Of a stretch of DNA of 64,000 nt, positions 27,355 through 35,408 are shown in pieces. Each line of letters begins with the position of its first letter. Position 1 is the first letter of the stretch. Origin of the DNA: CAIWHR01 sp963734575 (GTDB lineage Bacteria > Pseudomonadota > Gammaproteobacteria > Burkholderiales > Casimicrobiaceae); the NCBI GenBank assembly GCA_963734575.1, contig CAVTHT010000017.1, positions 248,001 to 312,000 of the forward strand, written 5' to 3'. The notes under the pieces are model-generated. The model was not told where the DNA came from, did not search any database, and worked only from the letters and a program-made list of their open reading frames with translations. A program made the position numbers and the translations under genes.

Positions 27355-29094
27355 GTGCAGCGACTGCGCACTGACCTCCTGATCCTCGGTGCCGGGGGCG
27401 CCGGGCTGTTCGCGGCACTTCATGCGCACCGGGCGAACCCGGCGCTGCACGTCACCATCGCCGTCAAGGGTCTGCTCGGCAAGTGCGGGTGCACGCGCAT
27501 GGTGCAGGGCGGGTACAACGTCGCGCTCGCGGCGGGCGATTCCGTCGAGCGCCATTTCATGGACACGATCGAAGGCGGCAAATGGCTGCCCGATCAGGAT
27601 CTGGCGTGGCGGCTGGTCAACGGCGCGATCGAACGCATCCACGAGCTCGAGAACGAGCTCGGCTGCTTCTTCGACCGCAATCCCGACGGGACGGTGCACC
27701 AGAAGGCGTTCGCCGGGCAGACCTTCGACCGCACCGTGCACAAGGGCGACCTGACCGGCATCGAGATCATCAATCGCCTGGCCGAGCAGGTATGGGCGCG
27801 CGGCATTCACCGCCTCGAGGAATGCCGCGCCATCGACTTCATCGTCGATCGCGACGGCGAGGTCGCGGGCGTGCTGCTCGTGGACCTGCGTACGGGCGAG
27901 TACGTATTCGTGCAGGCGCGCGCCGTCCTGCTCGCGACCGGCGGCGGCCCGACGATGTACAAGTTCCATACGCCATCCGGTGACAAGAGCTGCGATGGAC
28001 TGGCGATGGCGTTGCGTCTGGGACTGCCGCTGCGCGACATGGAGATGGTCCAGTTCCACCCGACCGGCCTGCTCGCGGGGACCCACACGCGCATGACCGG
28101 CACGGTGCTCGAGGAAGGATTGCGCGGATCGGGCGGCTACCTGCTCGATGGCAACGGCGAGCGCTTCATGAGCCGGTACGACGCGCGCGGCGAACGCGCC
28201 ACGCGCGACATCGTTTCACGCGGCATCTTCGCCGAGATGCGCGCGGGCCGGACGACGCCGAACGGCGGGGTCTGGATCAGCATGGGCCATCTGGGACCCG
28301 ACAACGTGCGCCGCCAGTTCAAGGGTATGGTGGAGCGCTGCGCGGACTGCGGATTCGATCTCGCTGCGGGCCGCGTGGAGGTCGTGCCGACGGCGCACTA
28401 CATGATGGGCGGCGTCGAGTTCGGGCTGGATTGCGCGACCGAGCGCGCGGGGCTCTTCGTGGCGGGGGAGGATTCCGGCGGCGTGCACGGCGCCAACCGC
28501 CTGGGCGGCAACGGGGTCGCGAATTCGACGGTGTTCGGCGGCATTGCGGGCGACAGCATTGCCGACTGGCTCACTGCAGCGCGGCCATGGCGCGAGCCCG
28601 ACGCGGGTGCGATGGCGGCGGCAACGTCGCGTGCGGAGCAGCCGTTTCGCACGGCCGTCGGCACGCAGCCGCGGGCCCTGGAGAGCGTGCGCGAGCGGCT
28701 GTACGCGCTGATGTGGGATGACGCGGGCATCGTGCGCGATGCACCGGGCCTGCAACGCGCCGCGGCGGGCCTCGACGGGCTCGAGCACGAGTTGCGGCAG
28801 GTCGGGTTGCCGCCGGCGCAATCGCGCGCCTACAACCTCACGTGGCACGACTGGCTCAACATGGCGAACCTGATCGCGGTGTCGCGCGTGATCGTGCAGG
28901 CGGCGCAGGCGCGCGACGACTCGCGTGGCGCCCACTTCCGCGCGGATTTCCCCGAACCCGGCGATCTTGCCACCTCGACCTTCACCCGCGTGCGCGCGGC
29001 GACCGATACGACGATGACGGTGGAAAAGGTGCCGGTGCGCTTCACGCGCGTGCGGCCGGGGGAGTCGCTGCTCGAGGCCGGCGTTGCGCCCTGA
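27355..29094 (+). CDS. frdA: Fumarate reductase/succinate dehydrogenase flavoprotein subunit
   Basis: 579 residues from GTG 27355. FAD-binding begins LLILGAGGAGLFAALHAH. Active-site motifs typical of SdhA/FrdA are present: VQFHPTGLLAG, RATRDIVSRGIFAEMRAGR, TAHYMMGGVEF and VHGANRLGGNGVANSTVFG. Two details differ from standard SdhA: the histidine that binds FAD covalently (in SHTVAAQGG) is replaced, the local sequence being KCGCTRMVQGG, and GEGGY is GSGGY. FAD may therefore be bound non-covalently. It completes the complex with the FrdBCD-type subunits upstream. Its stop abuts the stop of the convergent gene at 29095, together forming TGATCA. Confidence 0.88.
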   Translation: MQRLRTDLLILGAGGAGLFAALHAHRANPALHVTIAVKGLLGKCGCTRMVQGGYNVALAAGDSVERHFMDTIEGGKWLPDQDLAWRLVNGAIERIHELENELGCFFDRNPDGTVHQKAFAGQTFDRTVHKGDLTGIEIINRLAEQVWARGIHRLEECRAIDFIVDRDGEVAGVLLVDLRTGEYVFVQARAVLLATGGGPTMYKFHTPSGDKSCDGLAMALRLGLPLRDMEMVQFHPTGLLAGTHTRMTGTVLEEGLRGSGGYLLDGNGERFMSRYDARGERATRDIVSRGIFAEMRAGRTTPNGGVWISMGHLGPDNVRRQFKGMVERCADCGFDLAAGRVEVVPTAHYMMGGVEFGLDCATERAGLFVAGEDSGGVHGANRLGGNGVANSTVFGGIAGDSIADWLTAARPWREPDAGAMAAATSRAEQPFRTAVGTQPRALESVRERLYALMWDDAGIVRDAPGLQRAAAGLDGLEHELRQVGLPPAQSRAYNLTWHDWLNMANLIAVSRVIVQAAQARDDSRGAHFRADFPEPGDLATSTFTRVRAATDTTMTVEKVPVRFTRVRPGESLLEAGVAP

Positions 29095-29805
29095 TCACGG
29101 TCCCTTGTACAGGTACAGCTCGCCGGCCTTGGGGTCGTAGCGCAGCGAGACGCCTTGCCGGATGCGGATGAGATCGATGTTGCCGATCTGCGCGTCCGGG
29201 ATCTCGGTGAGGTCGATCGCCGCCGGTCGTGCGAGCCGTGCCGACGGAAACAGCGAGTACTGCGCGAACACGATGCCGCGCTCGAATCCGGTGCCGGGCT
29301 GCGACTCGATGCGCAATGCCTGGCTGTCGACGTTCATGGGTTGCGCCGGAGGCGTCCAGTACTGGTCGTCCGCGCGGTTCTTGAACGTCGACCACAGGGA
29401 GATCTTGCGGTAGAAATTGTTCGGCTCGAGATTGATCGTGCTCGCCTCGATGCCGGTCAGCATCGACAGCGAACCGGGCATCGACCACGCTTCGGCAGCG
29501 ACGCCAAACACGATCTGGTGCACGCCGGCCGCGTTGGCCACGCCGAACTGCGCGCCTACGCTCAGCACCGTGTGCGCGGGCGCTCCGTCGTCGGACGAGC
29601 GCTGCAGCCATCCCGCGTAGAGGTAGCTCGTGTCGCGCGTCGTCGGCGACCAGAGCGAGAGATAGGGGCCTTGGTACATCGCGGCGGCGGCCTGCGCGCC
29701 GGCCGTGGTGGGCGCCGCGAGCAGGGCCAGGACACACGCGATGATGAGGCAGGATGTGCTGGCTTGCCTGCCGGAGCTTCGCGCTGCGAACCACTGCCGC
29801 GACAT
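29095..29805 (-). CDS. Secreted protein of unknown function
   Basis: 236 residues from ATG 29805 with AAGGG upstream. The N-terminus has a signal peptide: positive residues, then CLIIACVLALLAAPTTAGAQA, with cleavage near residue 38. The mature protein alternates hydrophobic and polar residues in beta style (YQGPYLSLWSP, SYLYAGWLQRSS, HTVLSVGAQFGVANAAGVHQ) and ends GELYLYKGP. I do not recognise the family; a periplasmic or outer-membrane beta protein is possible. It stands alone, convergent with frdA. The 232 bases between it and the next gene hold no other gene that I can support. Confidence 0.6.
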   Translation of the reverse strand: MSRQWFAARSSGRQASTSCLIIACVLALLAAPTTAGAQAAAAMYQGPYLSLWSPTTRDTSYLYAGWLQRSSDDGAPAHTVLSVGAQFGVANAAGVHQIVFGVAAEAWSMPGSLSMLTGIEASTINLEPNNFYRKISLWSTFKNRADDQYWTPPAQPMNVDSQALRIESQPGTGFERGIVFAQYSLFPSARLARPAAIDLTEIPDAQIGNIDLIRIRQGVSLRYDPKAGELYLYKGP

Positions 29806-30037
29806 GTGCCGCCCTTCGCCGCACTGTTCTGCTTGTTCGTACACCCCTGCGGCAGAATCATGGTGCGACCACGACGCGCGTCGAGTCAAGCGTGCGGCAA
29901 AGCTGCGCATCTTGCGTCGCGCCCGCTCGCCCATGGTGGCGACGTTCGCCGCGCAGTGCGAAGCGTTCGTCGCCACGTGGTGTTGCGCAATGGTCAGGCG
30001 ATCGACACATGATGTTCTCGCGTGAGCGTGCCGGCCG

Positions 30038-30343
30038 CTAGTTCGCGACGGGTGCCGGCGACTGCGCGAGGCGCTGGCGCAGTCGGCGGAAGCGACCGAT
30101 GACCGTGATCGGATTGAGCTTGACCACGATCGGCGGGTCACTGCGCTGCGCCACGGAAACGCTGGCCGTGGTAGCGCTGGCCGCGGCCGAGGGCGGACCA
30201 CCAAACGCGGCGGCGATCAGGTCGCGCTCGGACGGTCCGAGTGCGGCGTAGCCGTATGCAGCGAAAGTCGCGAACAGAGTCGCGCTCATGATGGTGGAGA
30301 GCACGAACGCGCACGTCGCCAAAAAACGGTCCAGGGACTTCAT
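30038..30343 (-). CDS. Small single-span membrane protein, cassette copy A, gene 2
   Basis: 101 residues from ATG 30343, with GGGAGG 5 bases upstream. Residues about 9-33 form one membrane helix (LATCAFVLSTIMSATLFATF). A highly conserved stretch follows: YAALGPSERDLIAAAFGG. The C-terminus is Arg-rich and ends QSPAPVAN. A paralogue with the same layout lies at 31545-31850. No known domain was recognised. The gene follows the small secreted-protein gene 30522-30824 on the same strand, and the pair is repeated 1.5 kb further on, so both genes probably work together. Confidence 0.68.
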   Translation of the reverse strand: MKSLDRFLATCAFVLSTIMSATLFATFAAYGYAALGPSERDLIAAAFGGPPSAAASATTASVSVAQRSDPPIVVKLNPITVIGRFRRLRQRLAQSPAPVAN

Positions 30344-30385
30344 GATGCCTCCCGTGCAACTTGGCGCGCGGTGTCCGGTAACGTC

Positions 30386-30435
30386 CGCCGTCGCGCGTGG
30401 AGCAATTGGCGATCAATCCGAAGCGGAAGAGCGGA
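30386..30435. repeat. 50-bp sequence identical in both cassette copies (copy A)
   Basis: The 50 bases from CGCCGTCGCGCGTGG to GAAGAGCGGA are identical to 31893-31942, although the flanking genes have diverged. The segment lies upstream of the small membrane-protein gene in each copy. It contains ATTG-gcgat-CAAT, a short inverted repeat of the T-N11-A kind. Such conservation in a spacer suggests a promoter, operator or RNA rather than chance. Confidence 0.72.
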
Positions 30436-30521
30436 GCCATGATTGCTCGCCTGTGTGATTGGGTGGAGCGTGCGGGCCGGGTCCTGCTGCTGCTCCCGGC
30501 CCGTGCGCAGAGCACGTCCTC

Positions 30522-30824
30522 TTACGCCGCCGTGTCGTCGCGGAACGGATTGCCGGGCTGGCCTGCGGACGGCGCTGAACCGCCGTGCAGGTCGGCCGGC
30601 GCGGACGCCACTTCGGTGCGCGATTCGTCGCTTCCGTCGGTTCCCGCCATCTCATGCGGATCCGTGTAGAAGTCGCCGACTTCGCCGCGATGGAATGCGG
30701 CATACGAATCGCCCGTCCACTGGCTCATGCTGTTGTCGCCGCCATCGCCCTCGGCACGCACGGCGCCGCTGAGGGCCAGCATGACGGCCGAGATCAGCAG
30801 CACGTTCTTGGTCACAGTCTTCAT
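30522..30824 (-). CDS. Small secreted protein, cassette copy A, gene 1
   Basis: 100 residues from ATG 30824 with AGAGGAG upstream. A Sec signal peptide (KNVLLISAVMLALSGAVRA) is followed by EGDGGDNSMSQWTGDSYAAF, a motif I associate with small exported proteins of Burkholderiales. The rest is hydrophilic and rich in acidic residues, ending FRDDTAA. The function is unknown. The paralogue at 32032-32319 keeps the DGGDNSMSQWTG motif and the FRDD ending while the middle diverges, so those parts are probably what matters. Confidence 0.68.
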   Translation of the reverse strand: MKTVTKNVLLISAVMLALSGAVRAEGDGGDNSMSQWTGDSYAAFHRGEVGDFYTDPHEMAGTDGSDESRTEVASAPADLHGGSAPSAGQPGNPFRDDTAA

Positions 30825-31544
30825 CGCAACTCCTCTTGACTCTGCAGGCTGCGACAACGGGTAGGTGGTGCTGCCGCCATCCTGCTTTCGACGATTGAGC
30901 GGAAAGTGTCTTGATCCGCCCGCCAGTCCGGCTGAAACGTGGAAACCGGATGACTTGCAAGATAGGCGGGTGCGCGAATCGAATCGTCACCCGGGTGGGG
31001 GAGCGAACGAGCTGCAGAAGGGTGGTGTACGCCGCACCCGTTCGGGTGACACGAGGCGTGAGTGCGTGCGTGCAATGCGGCGCTGCTTACGTGCGCGCGA
31101 CGCAGCGGACGCGCGTGAGATGGCTTCGGGTGGATGAGGTCGTGCAGGCGATCGACCAGGGCTGCGTCGATCTTGCGGTGCCCGCCCGGCGACGATGCAA
31201 CGACGCCGGTGGTCCGCCCGATCGCGTGCGGCTTGCGCGGGTGAGCGCCGGTACCTTGCAGCGCCACCACGGGATCACGGCTCCGCGTGCAGGCGGAGCG
31301 GCAGTGCGGCTCAGCGCGCGTTGCGACGCCTGCGCGAACGCGGATCGAAGCGAAGTTTCCGGATTGCAGGTCCGGGGTCTTCGGCGCTCCGATCACGCTG
31401 CGTGCGTGCAAGGCGCATCCTGCTCGCGTGTGGTGACGGCGTCCGCGTCGCGTGTGGCGGAGCGCTCGTCGTCGTTGTCACGTTGCGTCGCAGCGTCGTC
31501 GGGTCGTCGGCGCATGAAGCCCCCTCGCCGGGTGCGGCGAGCCG
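30825..31544. other. 720-bp spacer between cassette copies; conserved motif at 30981-31002
   Basis: I see no gene with a ribosome site or family resemblance here. It contains the stretch GAATCGTCACCCGGGTGGGG at 30981-31000, which recurs with slight change upstream of the second copy at 32454-32475 and lies upstream of the secreted-protein gene in both. The remainder looks unstructured. Open frames in this area have atypical composition for this genome. Confidence 0.55.
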
Positions 31545-31850
31545 CTAGTTCGACACTGCCGCCGGCGACTGCGCGAGGTGCTCGCGTGCCGGGCGGAAGT
31601 GACCGATGACCGTGATCGGCTCGAACTCGACGACGATGGACTCGTCACTGACCTGCGGCACGGAGGCGCCGGCCGGCATAACGCTGGCCGCGGCCGAGGG
31701 CGGGCCACCAAACGCGGCGGCGATCAGGTCGCGCTCGTACGGTCCGAGCGCGGCGTAGCCCCATGCAGCGAAGGTCGCGAACAGACTCGCGGTCATGATG
31801 GTGGAGAGCGCGAATGCGCAGATCACCAGGAAATGATCGAAGAACTTCAT
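31545..31850 (-). CDS. Small single-span membrane protein, cassette copy B, gene 2
   Basis: 101 residues from ATG 31850 with GGGAGG upstream, a close paralogue of 30038-30343. Shared stretches are LSTIMTASLFATFAA against LSTIMSATLFATFAA and an almost identical GYAALGP-ERDLIAAAFGG, then PSAAAS. The tail PITVIG and the ending QSPAAVSN are also shared. One membrane helix lies at about residues 8-32. The function is unknown; conservation of the helix and the ERDLIAAAFGG segment points to a protein contact or membrane function. Confidence 0.68.
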   Translation of the reverse strand: MKFFDHFLVICAFALSTIMTASLFATFAAWGYAALGPYERDLIAAAFGGPPSAAASVMPAGASVPQVSDESIVVEFEPITVIGHFRPAREHLAQSPAAVSN

Positions 31851-31892
31851 GGCGCCTCCCGTGCAGCCTGGCGCGCGGCGTGCGATAGCCTT

Positions 31893-31942
31893 CGCCGTCG
31901 CGCGTGGAGCAATTGGCGATCAATCCGAAGCGGAAGAGCGGA
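31893..31942. repeat. 50-bp sequence identical in both cassette copies (copy B)
   Basis: Identical to 30386-30435 over 50 bases and placed in the same way upstream of the membrane-protein gene. The identity extends more loosely on both sides, showing that the whole two-gene cassette was duplicated. Confidence 0.72.
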
Positions 31943-32031
31943 ATCATGGTTGCTCGCCTGGATATGGGTGGATGGAGCGTGCGGGCCGGGTGCGGCCGGC
32001 TGGTCCCGGCCCGAGCGCAGACGACGTCCTC

Positions 32032-32319
32032 TCATCCCGCCGTGTCGTCACGGAAGGGGCTGCGGATCTTCCGCACGGCGCGCTCCTCCGGCGCGGTCGC
32101 GAGATTGGTGCGCGCCTTGTCGGCGGGCTTGTCGTTCCCGGCCATGCTCCGCGTTTCCTTGTGGAAGTCGCCGAGCTCGCGGCGCTGAAATGCCGCGTAC
32201 GATTCGCCGGTCCACTGGCTCATGCTGTTGTCGCCGCCGTCGCCGTCGGCGTATGTCGGTCCGGCACAACCCAGTGCGAGTCCGGCTGCGATCAACAAGA
32301 CTCGATAGTGCTTGCTCAT
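32032..32319 (-). CDS. Small secreted protein, cassette copy B, gene 1
   Basis: 95 residues from ATG 32319, chosen because AAGGAG is 7 bases upstream; an ATG at 32325 is too close to that site. The signal peptide YRVLLIAAGLALGCAGPTYA is followed by DGDGGDNSMSQWTGESYAAF. A cysteine in LALGCAG could make it a lipoprotein, but the lipobox is weak and a cut after TYA is also likely. It is paralogous to 30522-30824. It is divergent from the response-regulator gene at 32623, with 303 bases between, so the regulator may control it. Confidence 0.68.
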   Translation of the reverse strand: MSKHYRVLLIAAGLALGCAGPTYADGDGGDNSMSQWTGESYAAFQRRELGDFHKETRSMAGNDKPADKARTNLATAPEERAVRKIRSPFRDDTAG

Positions 32320-32453
32320 GGTCATCTCCTTCGTTCAAACTGCCTGCCAATGCGGACCGCAGGGGGCGGATCCGCTTCCGACCGGCCAACTGCGCCGGAT
32401 TGCTGTTCCGCGGTGCTGCTCGTTGGATGGAACAGTAATCAGCTGAACGAAGC

Positions 32454-32475
32454 GAATCGTCACCCGTATGGGGGA
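32454..32475. promoter_or_regulatory. Conserved upstream motif shared with copy A, candidate regulator site
   Basis: GAATCGTCACCCGTATGGGG matches GAATCGTCACCCGGGTGGGG at 30981-31000. It contains CCCgtatGGGG, an imperfect palindrome. It lies between the divergent secreted-protein and response-regulator genes, so it could serve both. Assignment to the LuxR-type regulator is inference. Confidence 0.4.
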
Positions 32476-32622
32476 CCGGAATGGGCGAGGGTGAGTGCGT
32501 GCGGATGCGTCGCCACAGCGCGGCGAGGCACGCCCGGCTTCGACAGGACCGCAATGGCGCGACGCGAGGGTCGTCGTCGCGCGTCCAGGAAACAACCACG
32601 ATCAACGCGACGGGAGAGCACG

Positions 32623-33348
32623 ATGCGACTTGCCGTCATCGATGATCACCCGCTGGTGCGCGATGCAGTCGCAATGCTGGTTGCGTCGATCGCGGGGAAC
32701 CACGCATCCAGGGGGTTCGAGACGCTCGAGAGCTTCGAGAGCGATCACGCGGCCGGATCGCGGTACGACCTGGTCCTGCTCGACCTCGGCCTGCCCGGGT
32801 TTGCCGGCCTCGAAGCGCTGGAGACCTACCGCGCGCGGCACGAGGACACGCCCGTCGTGGTGCTGTCGGCGCTGTGCGACCAGACCACCATCCTCGAGGC
32901 GCTCGACCTCGGTGCGATGGGATTCATCCCGAAGACGTCACGGCGCGAGGTGCTGGTGAGCGCGATCGAGCTCGTGGCCTCGGGCGGGATCTACGTGCCG
33001 CCGGAGGCCCTTGCCCGCACCGGCAGCACGGGATCGGCCGCGACGCCGGCGGCGCGCCCGGCCACGTCACCCGCGGACGAGCAGCGTGGCATGGGCATCG
33101 GCGCCGGTCTCACGTTGCGGCAGCGGGAAGTGCTCAACCTGCTGATCAAGGGCTTGCCGAACAAGCTCATCTGCCGCGAGCTCGACCTTTCCGCGAACAC
33201 GGTAAAGAGCCACCTCAGCGCCATCTTTCGCGTGCTCGACGTGACCAATCGCACGCAGGCCGTGATCGCCGCACAGCGGCTCGGCATACGCGTCCGGTTC
33301 GGACCGGCGGACGCCGGCGCCAGCGAGCGGGAGCGCGTCCGCCCTTAG
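32623..33348 (+). CDS. Two-component response regulator, NarL/LuxR type
   Basis: 241 residues from ATG 32623 with GGGAGA upstream. The receiver domain occupies about residues 1-120, with acidic pair DDHPLVRD and the phospho-acceptor Asp54 in DLVLLDLGLPG; the conserved lysine is in IPKTS. A Pro/Ala linker (residues 128-155) leads to a LuxR helix-turn-helix (LTLRQREVLNLLIKGLPNKL, LDLSANTVKSHLSAIFRVL). It should dimerise and bind DNA when phosphorylated, most simply by the hybrid kinase at 33564. Targets may include the neighbouring small-protein cassettes and itself. Confidence 0.93.
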   Translation: MRLAVIDDHPLVRDAVAMLVASIAGNHASRGFETLESFESDHAAGSRYDLVLLDLGLPGFAGLEALETYRARHEDTPVVVLSALCDQTTILEALDLGAMGFIPKTSRREVLVSAIELVASGGIYVPPEALARTGSTGSAATPAARPATSPADEQRGMGIGAGLTLRQREVLNLLIKGLPNKLICRELDLSANTVKSHLSAIFRVLDVTNRTQAVIAAQRLGIRVRFGPADAGASERERVRP

Positions 33349-33563
33349 GCCAGGTGCGCCCCGTCGGGGCGGCGAGGAGTGTTGCCCGCGCCCGCCATCT
33401 GGGCGGACAGGGATGGTTGCCCGCCCCACCATGGGAGCGGGGATTGGTTGCGGACCGCCCATTTGGGTGATGCAATCCGACGCGAGGTCGGGAAACATCA
33501 CCGCATGGCGATCGCTTCCCTCGGTGCCGAACTGGCTGGCAGTACCTGTCTGGCGGGGACCGT

Positions 33564-35408
33564 ATGGCATTGCGCGAAAGCCTCGGCGACGCAACAGCGA
33601 GCGTTCCAGGCGAGCGCACGCGCGCCGCGGGGCAGGACGCGGACCAGCAGATCGTGATCGGGGAGCAGATCCGGCTCTTCTATCGCGCTTCGGCGCGGAC
33701 GCCGTATGGCCTCTTCGTGCTGCTCGCGGTGCTGGCGCAGTTCAGCGCCGAGCACGTTCCTGGTGCATGGCCCTACCTGTGGGCGGTCGCGGTCGCCGGC
33801 ATCTACGCCGTGCGCGGCGTGCTCACGCGGCGTGCGCTCGAAGAGCGTCTGGATGGCGAAGCGCTGCAGCACCATTGCCAGCTCATGCTGGCGCTGACGA
33901 CGGCAGGGGGCGCGTCGGCCGGGGCCGGCATCCTGGCGTTTTTCCCGATGCTCTCGCCGGTGACGCAGGCGATCGTGACCATGCTGTGCGTCGGCTGGAT
34001 CGCGGGTGCCGTGGGCATCAGCAGCGTCTACCCGCGCTTCTTCCTGCGCTACATCACGCCCTTCGGAGGCTGCCTGCTTGCGGCGTGGCTCCTCTTCGGC
34101 TTCGAGCATCGCTGGACGATCGTGTTCCTGCTGCTCCTCCTGATGCTGTACCTGTGGAAGACCACGCGCGAGATCGGCGCCAAGACCGAGGAGTCCATCC
34201 GGATCCGGTTCGAGAACGTCGATCTGCTGCAGGACATCGAGGCGCGGGGGCGCGAGATCGAGGAGGCATCGCAGGCCAAGTCGCGCTTCATGGCGGCTGC
34301 CAGCCACGACCTGCGGCAGCCGCTGATGTCGCTCAATCTCATCTACGGACGATTGCTGCGCGCGCCGGACCATGCCGATGCGATGAGCGTCGCAGCGAAG
34401 CTCAACACGCCGATCCAGACGCTGGAATCGATCCTCGACTCCCTGGTCGAGATCTCGCGCCTCGATTCCGGCGCGGTCATCCCGCATCACGACACGGTCG
34501 ATCTCGAGTCCTTCGCGCGCGGCCTGGACGAAGAGTTTGTGCCGCGCGCCACCGCATCCGGAGTCGCCTGGCACGTGGACGCCGATCCCGGATCGGCGGT
34601 CTTCGACAGTCACCTGGCCGCCCGCGTGCTGCGCAACCTCATCGACAACGCCTTCAAGTTCACGACGGCCGGATCGATCCACGCAACGGTTCGAAAGGAC
34701 ACGCACGGCACGCTGCGTTTCGAGGTGACGGACACCGGGTGCGGCATTCCGGAAGCGCACATCGACCACGTCTTCGACGAGTACTTCCAGGTCGAGAACC
34801 CGCACCGGGCCCGTGCCGGCGGCCTCGGCCTGGGACTCGCGATCGTCAAGCGCCTGGTCGGCGTGCTCGGCGGCAGCATCCGCGTGCACTCCGTCGAAGG
34901 CCGCGGGACCACGTTCGAAGTGGCCATCCCCACGGGTGCTTCCCATGTTGCAGGAACTACGCCGTCGCCGCAGGAGGAAGTCGCTGCAACGGTGCGGGGC
35001 CGCGAGCTCAAGCTGCTGTTCGTGGAAGACGATCCCGACCTGCAGGACGCCATCGCGTTGTGGGCCGAGGGGGGCAAGGCGGGCGTCCTGTTCGCGACCG
35101 ATGCCACCGAGGCACTTGCACTCGCTGCGAGCGTGATCGCCGGCCTGGACATCGTGGTTTCCGATTACCGGCTGCCGGGGAGCATGAACGGCATGCAGGT
35201 GATCCGCGCCCTGCGCGAACGCCGGTCCGATCTGCCGGCGATCCTGCTGACGGGCGATGCGACGGCGGACCTGGCGGAAGAGGCACGACGGAACGGCGTG
35301 TCGTACATGGCGAAGCCGGTGTCCGCAGAGCGCCTCGAGCAGGAAATTCGACGTGTGGTGGCAGGTGGAGGCCGATTCGTTCCCAATCTGGAGGTGCGCG
35401 ATGTTTAG
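33564..35408 (+). CDS. Hybrid sensor histidine kinase with C-terminal receiver
   Basis: 614 residues. Several N-terminal membrane helices (about residues 45-200) form an integral membrane sensor with no large periplasmic loop. The HisKA box ASHDLRQPLMSLNLIYG has its phospho-acceptor at about His248. The ATPase domain shows NLIDNAFKFT, DTGCGIP and GGLGLGLAIVKRL. A receiver domain follows from about residue 485, with Asp534 in VSDYRLPGSMNG. The layout resembles hybrid kinases that pair with a single LuxR-type regulator, encoded 215 bases upstream. The spacer holds GC-rich near-repeats (GGATGGTTGCCCGCC, GGATTGGTTGCGGACC) of unknown meaning. Its stop overlaps the GMC gene start. Confidence 0.93.
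   Translation: MALRESLGDATASVPGERTRAAGQDADQQIVIGEQIRLFYRASARTPYGLFVLLAVLAQFSAEHVPGAWPYLWAVAVAGIYAVRGVLTRRALEERLDGEALQHHCQLMLALTTAGGASAGAGILAFFPMLSPVTQAIVTMLCVGWIAGAVGISSVYPRFFLRYITPFGGCLLAAWLLFGFEHRWTIVFLLLLLMLYLWKTTREIGAKTEESIRIRFENVDLLQDIEARGREIEEASQAKSRFMAAASHDLRQPLMSLNLIYGRLLRAPDHADAMSVAAKLNTPIQTLESILDSLVEISRLDSGAVIPHHDTVDLESFARGLDEEFVPRATASGVAWHVDADPGSAVFDSHLAARVLRNLIDNAFKFTTAGSIHATVRKDTHGTLRFEVTDTGCGIPEAHIDHVFDEYFQVENPHRARAGGLGLGLAIVKRLVGVLGGSIRVHSVEGRGTTFEVAIPTGASHVAGTTPSPQEEVAATVRGRELKLLFVEDDPDLQDAIALWAEGGKAGVLFATDATEALALAASVIAGLDIVVSDYRLPGSMNGMQVIRALRERRSDLPAILLTGDATADLAEEARRNGVSYMAKPVSAERLEQEIRRVVAGGGRFVPNLEVRDV

Noticed and set aside
31195..31548. Small plus-strand coding frame between cassette copies
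   Set aside because: No ribosome site, odd composition and no counterpart near the other copy.
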